In this document: positions 1 through 6,281 of the stretch, one piece after another | How positions within the stretch are numbered: position 1 is the first letter of the stretch | Layout of the letters: each line of letters opens with the position of its first letter | Assembly (NCBI GenBank): GCA_026391435.1 | Contig: JAPLEJ010000044.1 | Span: 1-41,391 of the forward strand | Source of the DNA: Bacteroidota bacterium | Lineage (GTDB): Bacteria > Bacteroidota > Bacteroidia > Chitinophagales > Chitinophagaceae | Direction: 5' to 3' | Length of the DNA stretch: 41,391 nucleotides | Notes under the pieces: model-generated | The model's input: only the letters and a program-made list of their open reading frames with translations | Database searches by the model: none | Told to the model about the DNA's origin: nothing | Translations under genes and position numbers: made by a program

Positions 1-58
1 TCTTACGACGGATCTCTTTAATGAAGTTCTCTGTAGATTGTTTTGGCTTCTGTTCCAT
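1..58 (-). mobile_element. Start of IS3-type transposase OrfA (cut by window edge)
   Basis: The minus strand from 58 reads an open frame to the window edge: 19 codons, including NFIKEIRRK. This N terminus is typical of the small helix-turn-helix OrfA of IS3-family transposases in Bacteroidota, which binds the element ends; the catalytic OrfB would lie outside the window. The ATG at 56-58 fits the family start. The frame points away from tmRNA and lies just beyond an integrase remnant, so an insertion sequence probably landed in a former island. The left end of the element should lie between about 60 and 126, but I could not identify a certain terminal repeat. The family call rests on a short stretch and general resemblance. 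Confidence 0.5.
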
Positions 59-123
59 GTCATTTTTGGTTTAATGATTAATGATGGAAACACTCTACTA
101 ATTTAGACTATATTTTGTCCACT

Positions 124-357
124 TTATGCTGACGATTTACATACTTCTAATGATTTCAATGTGTCATTTATACTTACCACATATTCGTCATTTCCTTTAA
201 TAATTTTTCTTCTGTTATCCCATAGCTTTCTATCAATCCATACACCCGTGTATATTTGGGTTCGCAACTTATCATAAATGATAGTCATTACTATCGGAGA
301 TTGCTTTTTTTTGTTGCTTTTTGATTTTACAAAGAAGCTTAATTTTACACTACTCAT
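124..357 (-). pseudogene. Truncated tyrosine integrase, N-terminal arm-binding domain only
   Basis: This 77-residue frame resembles the start of Bacteroidota phage/transposon tyrosine recombinases: a beta-rich arm DNA-binding domain with a TIIYDKLRTQIYTGVWID segment followed by a W-D pair (KLWDNRRK). Full integrases of this kind run to about 400 residues with a core-binding domain and a catalytic R-H-R-H-Y domain; all of that is missing. The frame ends at a TAA about 65 bases before the transposase start at 58, so an insertion or deletion most likely removed the rest. It lies 252 bases downstream of the tmRNA 3' end, where island integrases are commonly found. It is probably non-functional; a small DNA-binding remnant cannot be excluded. 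Confidence 0.6.
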
Positions 358-609
358 AATTTTCTTTATACTAAATTGTTATTCAATTAGTTATAGAGAT
401 TTGCTTGAGTATTTTGAAACAAAATGAAAGTAGGGTGCAAATAATGTAACTAAACATAAGCCACAATAGAAAAGCTACTGAATAAGTTTATGAGTGTGGT
501 GTAAAATGATAAATCTGTGAAAGGCTCTGCCTTAAAGGATTGGAGGGTAATTATTCTCCTTAAGCGAGCCCATCCATTTATGGAGGGCGAGCGCTTAAAG
601 AGGATAAAG
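358..609. other. Gene-free stretch between integrase remnant and tmRNA
   Basis: No credible coding frame is seen here; a 67-codon open frame on the minus strand runs into the tmRNA 3' end and has no recognisable product. The main structure is the hairpin at 558-600. I looked for a second copy of the tmRNA 3' end that could mark an attachment-site repeat and did not find one within the window. The stretch is best read as the tmRNA-proximal end of a decayed island. Confidence 0.5.
558..600 (-). terminator. Long imperfect hairpin just downstream of tmRNA
   Basis: Read on the minus strand, an arm beginning CTTTAAGCG and ending CCCTCCAT is followed by an AAA loop and a near-complementary arm ATGGATGGGC...CGCTTAAGG. 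It starts 9 bases past the tmRNA discriminator base. There is no clear U-tract after it, so it may be a weak terminator, a 3'-processing structure, or part of the island junction. Confidence 0.4.
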
Positions 610-979
610 TGGAGTCGAGGGGAGTCGAACCCCTGTCCAAACAACGTTACCATTGATCTTCTACATGCTTATTGTTTTATTACTTGTCGGCGGTAAACAG
701 GAAAAACACAAACCAATTTACTACTTAGCTGAATGGTACTTAAATAAAAGGCACAGCCTACTTTTATCGCATCCTGTTTTGTTTTGATTAGGCTGAGGAG
801 CGGGTAACAGGCCTACCTTCTCGCTCGACCAAAATGGAAGTTAATTCACTGAATTAAGCAGCCATGGCGTAATTTGCTTCGCCTTTTGATTGTTTGGTAT
901 TCAGATTAAAGTGCTAATTACCCAACGCACTGCATGCTTACCCCAACCGCTACAATTGCTGTCAAAACCATACGACCCC
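610..979 (-). ncRNA. ssrA: tmRNA (SsrA), trans-translation RNA
   Basis: tmRNA frees stalled ribosomes by acting as an alanyl-tRNA and then as a short mRNA that adds a degradation tag. The 5' end reads GGGGTCGTATGG on the minus strand from 979, and pairs with the 3' arm CGACTCC (611-617) to form the acceptor stem with one G-U pair. The T arm GGGGTTCGACTCCCC lies beside it. The tag frame (about 852-881) encodes GEANYAMAA followed by TAA, matching Bacteroidota tags of the G-E-x-x-Y-A-x-A-A type. The discriminator A is at 610, and the next bases are not CCA, so CCA must be added after transcription. A TAGGTTCG box at 1019-1026 could be the -7 element. The downstream flank carries an integrase remnant. 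Confidence 0.95.
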
Positions 980-1038
980 ATTTACTATACAATAGAAATG
1001 ATATCTGATTTGCTATAGCGAACCTACAAAATTAACGC

Positions 1039-2388
1039 TTATTTGAATAATCTCCAAAAGTCAAGCCCCAAGGCATAAATCATAAGCCCAAACATCAATA
1101 ACATACCTGCAATTTGCGCATATTCCATGAACTTATCACTTGGCTTACGACCCGTGATCATTTCAACTAATATAAATAAGGCGTGCCCACCATCCAAAGC
1201 TGGAATTGGAAGGACATTCATAAAAGCAAGTATGATTGAAAAAATGGCGGTCAAAGTCCAAAACTTTTCCCAATCCCAATGTGCAGGAAATGTATTTCCA
1301 ATACTGATTAAACTTCCCAAAGAATCATTTGCTTTTACTTTACCTGAAAATATTTGTTTGATACCTTGAATATAATTATCCAATGTGGTAAAACATCTTT
1401 TTATACCCTCGGGTATTGATTGCAATAAAGTAAATTCCTTATGCACAGTAGTAAATAAAGCATAAGGCAATTTAACAAACAATCCTATTTGGCCAGATCC
1501 GTTAATTAATGTTTTTACGATAATAGTATCTGCTCCCCTCTTTACTTGCACCGATACTATTGAATCGGCATACTGATTTTTTACTTCTAAAAATTCATAT
1601 TGATACTTGATGGACTTGCCATTCATGGTTAATAAAGTATCTTCTTTTTGAAAATTTCCTTTCGTTACTACTGATGATTTACCCACCGAATCAACAATAA
1701 CAGGGATACGTGGCACAACAAAAGGCGTCGATTTTTTAAATTTGGCGATGGAAGAAGCTAAATCATTTGGAATATTTAAACTAACCAAACTGTCATTTCG
1801 TTTAACTTGAATTGCTTTAGGGTTGGTTAAAATTAATTTGGCTTCTAATGCATCAAAATTTTCTAACTCCTTATTGTCAATAGAAACTATAATATCTCCT
1901 TCCTGAATACCCATTCTTTTCGCATTGTCACTTGCATGTACTCCATAAGTAACATTCTTTGCGGGCAAATAATCTTCCCCCAAAAACCATCCTATTGCAA
2001 TAAAAATAACAATCGCTAAAACTACATTTACAATAACACCCCCTAACATCACAATTAATCTTTGATAAGCAGGCTTTGACCTTAGCTCCCAAGATTCAGG
2101 TGCTAATTTCATTTGCTCCTTATCCATACTCTCATCAATCATCCCAGCAATTTTCACATAGCCGCCAAATGGAATCCAACCAATACCATATTCTGTTTCA
2201 CCTATCTTTTTTTTCCAAAGACTAAATCCTGGATTAAAAAATAAATAAAATTTTTCAACCCTTGTTTTAAACAAACGAGCAGGAATAAAATGTCCTAATT
2301 CATGCAACACCACTAATATAGAAAAAGATAAAATGAATTGAGCTGTTTTCACGCCGAATGATGCTAGATCAAATGCTAAAATGTACAT
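1039..2388 (-). CDS. rseP: RseP-type site-2 zinc metalloprotease
   Basis: This is an intramembrane protease of the M50 family, which cleaves membrane-bound anti-sigma factors and leftover signal peptides. The 449-residue protein has the zinc motif HELGH at 29-33 in the first membrane helix. Two PDZ-like stretches occupy the middle (around 145-215 and 230-300), the first including GIQEGDIIVSIDN. The second active-site motif is NVLPIPALDGGH at 391-402, with the third metal ligand Asp399, followed by the last helices. Length matches the family. It starts 3 bases after the dxr stop, so the two are almost certainly co-transcribed; the dxr-rseP pair recurs in Bacteroidota. It is the last gene before tmRNA. 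The substrate in this organism is not shown by the sequence. Confidence 0.95.
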   Translation of the reverse strand: MYILAFDLASFGVKTAQFILSFSILVVLHELGHFIPARLFKTRVEKFYLFFNPGFSLWKKKIGETEYGIGWIPFGGYVKIAGMIDESMDKEQMKLAPESWELRSKPAYQRLIVMLGGVIVNVVLAIVIFIAIGWFLGEDYLPAKNVTYGVHASDNAKRMGIQEGDIIVSIDNKELENFDALEAKLILTNPKAIQVKRNDSLVSLNIPNDLASSIAKFKKSTPFVVPRIPVIVDSVGKSSVVTKGNFQKEDTLLTMNGKSIKYQYEFLEVKNQYADSIVSVQVKRGADTIIVKTLINGSGQIGLFVKLPYALFTTVHKEFTLLQSIPEGIKRCFTTLDNYIQGIKQIFSGKVKANDSLGSLISIGNTFPAHWDWEKFWTLTAIFSIILAFMNVLPIPALDGGHALFILVEMITGRKPSDKFMEYAQIAGMLLMFGLMIYALGLDFWRLFK

Positions 2389-2391
2389 AGT

Positions 2392-3570
2392 TTATAATTG
2401 TATTAAAGAGGCGGCGAAGTTACGCGCTTCCCCATCGGTTTCAAAATAATCATCCAAGGTGGGATGCGCAATAAATTCAATTTTTTCTAAAGTGCGTTCA
2501 ATTAATTCGGTCATGTCTAAAAACCCAATCCTATTTTTCAAAAAAGCATATACCGCTATTTCATTGGCCGCATTTAATACACAAGGAGTATTTCCTCCCT
2601 TGTTCATTGCGTCAGTAGCCAGTTGTAAATTTCGAAATGTTTTTACATCGGGCTCATCAAAGGAAAGTTGATTAGGTTTATCAAACAAATACCTTGGAAA
2701 TTTATTAGGTAAACGAACTGGAAAAGCCATCGCATATTGAATGGGCAACTTCATATCGGGCAATCCCATTTGTGCTTTAATACTTCCATCCTCAAATTGT
2801 ACCATGCTGTGAATAATACTTTGTGCATGAACCACCACTTTAATTTGATGTGGGGCTAATCCAAATAACCATTTTGCTTCAATCATCTCTAAGCCTTTAT
2901 TCATAAGGGTTGCAGAGTCAATAGAAATTTTTGCACCCATACTCCAATTAGGATGTTGTAAGGCATGATCCCTTTTTACATTCACTAAAAAATTAGGTTT
3001 TTTTCCTAAAAAAGGTCCCCCACTTGCTGTTAAAATAATTTTTTCAATCGGGTTATGTTCTTCTCCAACCAGGCATTGAAAAATTGCAGAGTGCTCACTA
3101 TCTACTGGAATTATATTTGCATTATTTTCCTTTGCAACACGCATCACTATATCACCCGCTACCACCAATGTTTCTTTATTTGCCAAGCCCACCGTTTTAC
3201 CATTCTTAACCGCAGTTAAAGTTGGTTTTAAACCAGCAAAGCCCACAATGCCTGCCATCATAAAATCATAACAATCCATCGCTGCCACTTGTTCCAAAGC
3301 ATCTTCACCTGCAAATACTTTGATCGGCTTTCCTTCTAATGCTTTTTTAACATTGGCATATTTTGTAATATCGCCTATCACCACGATATTAGGAATAAAC
3401 AGCAATGCTTGCTCAATTAATAGTGAGTCGTTTGAATAGGCAGTTAATATTTCAGCAGTAAATAAATCTGGATGTGCAGAAATCACTTCCAAAGTTTGTT
3501 TCCCAATGGAGCCAGTTGATCCGTATATGGCTATCTTTTTTTGTTGCATCCCTGTTGTTTGTGTCGACAT
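2392..3570 (-). CDS. dxr: 1-deoxy-D-xylulose 5-phosphate reductoisomerase
   Basis: Dxr converts 1-deoxy-D-xylulose 5-phosphate to 2-C-methyl-D-erythritol 4-phosphate with NADPH, the committed step of the MEP isoprenoid pathway in the cytosol. The 392-residue protein has the nucleotide-binding GSTGSIG at 17-23, the metal-site motif PVDSEHSAIFQCL, the substrate loop TASGGPF, and the IDSATLMNKGLEMIEAKWLF block with its metal-binding glutamates. Length is standard. The ATG at 3570 is used; a second Met lies seven codons in. It sits 21 bases after the GH3 gene and 3 bases before rseP, forming one operon. The pathway product feeds the prenyltransferase reaction of the UbiA homologue at 35656-36549. 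Confidence 0.96.
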   Translation of the reverse strand: MSTQTTGMQQKKIAIYGSTGSIGKQTLEVISAHPDLFTAEILTAYSNDSLLIEQALLFIPNIVVIGDITKYANVKKALEGKPIKVFAGEDALEQVAAMDCYDFMMAGIVGFAGLKPTLTAVKNGKTVGLANKETLVVAGDIVMRVAKENNANIIPVDSEHSAIFQCLVGEEHNPIEKIILTASGGPFLGKKPNFLVNVKRDHALQHPNWSMGAKISIDSATLMNKGLEMIEAKWLFGLAPHQIKVVVHAQSIIHSMVQFEDGSIKAQMGLPDMKLPIQYAMAFPVRLPNKFPRYLFDKPNQLSFDEPDVKTFRNLQLATDAMNKGGNTPCVLNAANEIAVYAFLKNRIGFLDMTELIERTLEKIEFIAHPTLDDYFETDGEARNFAASLIQL

Positions 3571-3591
3571 TAAAAATACACTATTATTTAA

Positions 3592-5088
3592 TTAATGTGA
3601 AATATATTGAATTAAGTCCTCTGCAAGATTACGGTCATTGCTTAAACGTGGTACTTTGTTTTGTCCCCCCAACTTTCCTTTCGATCTCATAAAATCAATG
3701 AACGCATTTTTTTGAAGTATCGAAATTTGCAATGGTGCTAAAATTTTACCTTGAATTAAATCCATATAATATACATTCCGAGCACACATATTTTCGTTTA
3801 ACTTTTGGCTAAATATAGCCATATCCGAAGGTGCTTTTTCAAATTCAATAAACCATTCATGGTAACTTTGCCCTTGCCCTTGTTGTATATAAGGGGCCAC
3901 TGTAAATTCGACCACCCTCACTTGCATTTCATTAGAAACTTTTAATAAAGCCTGCTCTACTTCCTCGCCTATGACATGCTCTCCAAAAGCAGAAATGAAA
4001 TGTTTTACTCTGCCTGCAACAATAATTCGATAAGGTTGTGTACTTACAAATTTTACAATATCACCAATACTATATCCCCATAATCCAGCATTACTATTTA
4101 TAATGAGTGCATATTGTTCTCCTAAAACAACTTCTCCTAAACTTAAACGAGTGGGATGAGGAAGATGCATTTCTGCGATTGGAACAAACTCATAAAAAAT
4201 ACCGCTATTGGTATTGAGTAATAATCCTTGTTCATTGCGCTCATCTTGAAATGCAAAAAAACCTTCACTTGCCGGAAATAACTCAATAGTGTCAATGTTT
4301 TTCCCAATAGTCTCTAACAATTTGGCCTTATAAGGTTCAAAGTTAACACCCCCTTGTACTAAAACTTGTAAATTAGGAAAGGAATGAATCACTGGCTTTC
4401 CTGTTTTTTCAACGATTCGATCAAAATACATTTGCATCCATGGAGGTATTCCTCCCACTAAGGTTAAATCCTTTCCTAAGGTCTCCTCTACAATTTTATC
4501 TAATTTCTCCTCCCACTCTTCAATACAATTGGTCTCAAAGCTAGGCAACTGATTCCCTTTTAAATATTGAGGTATATGATGATTCACAATACCACTTAAT
4601 CTACCGGTGGGGATTCCGCCTACCCGCTCTAATTCGGGGGACCCACTTAAAAAAATCATCTTTCCGCCTGCAAATTGGGTATTTCCCGTATTGGACATAT
4701 AAGATAGAATGGCATTTCGAGCACCAGAAATGTGATTCCCTATAGAATCCTTGGTGATGGGTATATATTTTACACCACTAGTGGTGCCGCTGGTCTTGGC
4801 TAAATAAAGGGGGCGACCCTTCCAAAGTACATTTTGTGTCCCCTTTTTAATAAGTTCTATATAGGGCTTAAAGTCCTCATAATCCCGAATAGGTACTGCC
4901 TTTTGAAAACTGGCGTGATCATGAATAGTTTCAAAATGATGATCTTTCCCGAATTGGGTATTTTTTCCTGACTTAACTAATTGATTTAGAATATGTTGCT
5001 GATCAGAAATCGCGGTCCCCTGCTCCTTTTTGATTTGCCTGTTTACCACAGAGGCAAAAGGTTTAGCAAGGATCGATTTTATATTCAT
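3592..5088 (-). CDS. GH3 family acyl-adenylating protein
   Basis: The protein (498 residues from the chosen start) belongs to the GH3 family, best known from plant enzymes that adenylate carboxylic acids such as jasmonate or auxin and join them to amino acids. The ATP-binding phosphate loop TSGTTSG lies at 99-105, followed by VKYIPIT; a later LWGYSIGDIVKF block and a C-terminal AFGEHV segment also fit the family. The frame is open from a possible start at 5136, but I chose the ATG at 5088 because homologues begin near MNIKSILAKPF. No signal peptide or membrane helix is seen. It heads the GH3-dxr-rseP run. Substrate and amino-acid partner in bacteria are unknown to me. Confidence 0.85.
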   Translation of the reverse strand: MNIKSILAKPFASVVNRQIKKEQGTAISDQQHILNQLVKSGKNTQFGKDHHFETIHDHASFQKAVPIRDYEDFKPYIELIKKGTQNVLWKGRPLYLAKTSGTTSGVKYIPITKDSIGNHISGARNAILSYMSNTGNTQFAGGKMIFLSGSPELERVGGIPTGRLSGIVNHHIPQYLKGNQLPSFETNCIEEWEEKLDKIVEETLGKDLTLVGGIPPWMQMYFDRIVEKTGKPVIHSFPNLQVLVQGGVNFEPYKAKLLETIGKNIDTIELFPASEGFFAFQDERNEQGLLLNTNSGIFYEFVPIAEMHLPHPTRLSLGEVVLGEQYALIINSNAGLWGYSIGDIVKFVSTQPYRIIVAGRVKHFISAFGEHVIGEEVEQALLKVSNEMQVRVVEFTVAPYIQQGQGQSYHEWFIEFEKAPSDMAIFSQKLNENMCARNVYYMDLIQGKILAPLQISILQKNAFIDFMRSKGKLGGQNKVPRLSNDRNLAEDLIQYISH

Positions 5089-5232
5089 AATGACTTTTAT
5101 AGGAGAATGGGTAAAGTTGAGCAAAAATAGGGACATTTTGATGGATCATCAAATGACTTTAAAGTCGGAAAATCAATTAAAATGGGTTCAAATGGGTAAA
5201 AAAACAAGCTGTCATATTTTTTTCAGATTTAA

Positions 5233-5263
5233 TTGCAATTTGGGATAATAATAATTACCTTTG
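5233..5263 (+). promoter_or_regulatory. Bacteroidota-type promoter of rplU-rpmA
   Basis: The -7 box TACCTTTG (5256-5263) matches TAnnTTTG exactly, and a TTG at 5233-5235 lies 20 bases upstream, within the usual spacing for the -33 element. The rplU ATG follows 21 bases after the box. Confidence 0.6.
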
Positions 5264-5284
5264 CAATCCTAATTTTGGACATTT

Positions 5285-5584
5285 ATGCTAGCAGTTGTAA
5301 AAATCTCAGGACAGCAATTTAAAGTACAAGCCGGACAAAGCTTGTATGTGCCGCACCTGGAAGGTAAAACAGGAGATAAAGTTGAATTCAACGATGTATT
5401 GTTTGTTGATAACAACGGAAGTATCTCTTTTACGAGTAAAGTATCAGTGAAAGCTGAAATCTTGAACGATTTAGTTCAAGGTGATAAAGTAATCGCTTTT
5501 AAGATGAAAAGACGCAAGGGTTTCCGCAAGAAACACGGGCACAGAACACATTATACTCAAATCAAAATCGAGAACATCGCTTAA
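5285..5584 (+). CDS. rplU: 50S ribosomal protein L21
   Basis: L21 is a 23S-rRNA-binding protein of the large ribosomal subunit. The 99-residue product starts with the typical MLAVVKISGQQFKVQAGQ block, has the central GDKVEFNDVLFVD segment, and ends with the basic rRNA-binding stretch MKRRKGFRKKHGHRTHYTQIKI. Length is standard. It is the first gene of an rplU-rpmA pair, 46 bases before rpmA, preceded by a good promoter. No leader structure that would point to autoregulation was seen. Confidence 0.97.
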   Translation: MLAVVKISGQQFKVQAGQSLYVPHLEGKTGDKVEFNDVLFVDNNGSISFTSKVSVKAEILNDLVQGDKVIAFKMKRRKGFRKKHGHRTHYTQIKIENIA

Positions 5585-5630
5585 TAAAGCGCCGAGTTCT
5601 AGTAAATAACTTTAGTAAAATAGAAATACT

Positions 5631-5897
5631 ATGGCACACAAAAAAGGGGAAGGTTCCGTTAAAAACGGCCGTGATTCCCACAGTAAGCGTTTAGGCGTTA
5701 AGATTTATGGCGGTCAACCTGCTATATCAGGCAATATCCTAATTCGTCAAAGAGGTACTCAGTACCACCCTGGTAAGAATGTAGGCTTAGGCTCAGACTT
5801 CACTATTTTCGCCATGACCAATGGCATTGTGGAGTTCAAAAAAGGTAAAAACAACAGAACTACTGTTTCCATATTACCAGTTCAAGAGGTAGCTTAA
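5631..5897 (+). CDS. rpmA: 50S ribosomal protein L27
   Basis: L27 reaches into the peptidyl-transferase centre of the large subunit and helps position tRNAs. The 88-residue product begins [20 protein letters not shown], with the usual SKRLGVK and later QRGTQYHPG blocks. The N terminus starts directly with MAHKKG, so there is no Firmicutes-type cleavable extension. It follows rplU closely and is almost certainly co-transcribed with it. A Lys/Ala-rich protein gene follows 74 bases later on the same strand and may share the transcript. Confidence 0.97.
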   Translation: MAHKKGEGSVKNGRDSHSKRLGVKIYGGQPAISGNILIRQRGTQYHPGKNVGLGSDFTIFAMTNGIVEFKKGKNNRTTVSILPVQEVA

Positions 5898-5971
5898 AAA
5901 ATATTTTTTGTAGTTATAATAAAAGTTTTTAATTTTAGTGTATTATTTACTAACCATTAAATCTAAAAAAC

Positions 5972-6166
5972 ATGGCAACTGCAAAAAAAGCTGCTCCTAA
6001 GAAAGCTGCAAAAAAAGCTGCTCCTAAAAAAGCTGCAAAAAAAGCTGCTCCTAAGAAGAAAGCTGCTAAAAAAGCTGCTCCTAAGAAGAAAGCTGCTAAG
6101 AAAGCTGCTCCTAAGAAAGCTGCTAAAAAAGCTGCTCCTAAGAAGAAAGCTGCTAAAAAGAAATAA
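5972..6166 (+). CDS. Lys/Ala/Pro-repeat histone H1-like protein
   Basis: The 64-residue product is made almost wholly of repeats of the type K-A-A-P-K-K-(K)-A-A-K, ending in KKK. This resembles the C-terminal tail of histone H1 and bacterial H1-like DNA-binding proteins; such proteins are expected to neutralise and compact DNA, and possibly bind RNA, with no folded domain. The ATG follows an AT-rich leader and the gene ends in front of a strong terminator. At the DNA level the repeats are near-identical 21-30 base units, so copy number may vary between strains. It lies behind rplU-rpmA. Function is inferred from composition only. Confidence 0.8.
   Translation: MATAKKAAPKKAAKKAAPKKAAKKAAPKKKAAKKAAPKKKAAKKAAPKKAAKKAAPKKKAAKKK
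5977..6160 (+). repeat. In-gene tandem repeats encoding KAAPKK units
   Basis: Units of about 21 to 30 bases built from gctgctcctaagaa and aaagctgctaa recur at least six times. They are coding and in frame, so gain or loss of a unit would keep the frame open. Confidence 0.85.
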
Positions 6167-6222
6167 TTATCGCAAGATAATTAAATCGTCTTTTTTGCTT
6201 TCAGCAGAAATAGATTATAAGG

Positions 6223-6252
6223 TCCTCTCCGTTTACGGGGAGGATTTTTTTT
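6223..6252 (+). terminator. Rho-independent terminator after the histone-like gene
   Basis: The stem TCCTCTCC / GGGGAGGA (6223-6230 and 6237-6244, one G-T pair) encloses a GTTTAC loop and is followed by eight T. It closes the plus-strand transcript 56 bases after the stop codon. Confidence 0.85.
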
Positions 6253-6281
6253 TACCTTATCTTTAATGTATTCATTTTACT

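Noticed and set aside
450..653. 67-codon open frame on the minus strand between the integrase remnant and tmRNA
   Set aside because: It runs into the tmRNA 3' end and has no recognisable product; the sequence is better explained by a hairpin and RNA gene.
5977..6160. Possible CRISPR-like array because of regular repeats
   Set aside because: The repeats are in frame, encode Lys/Ala/Pro units and have no unique spacers.
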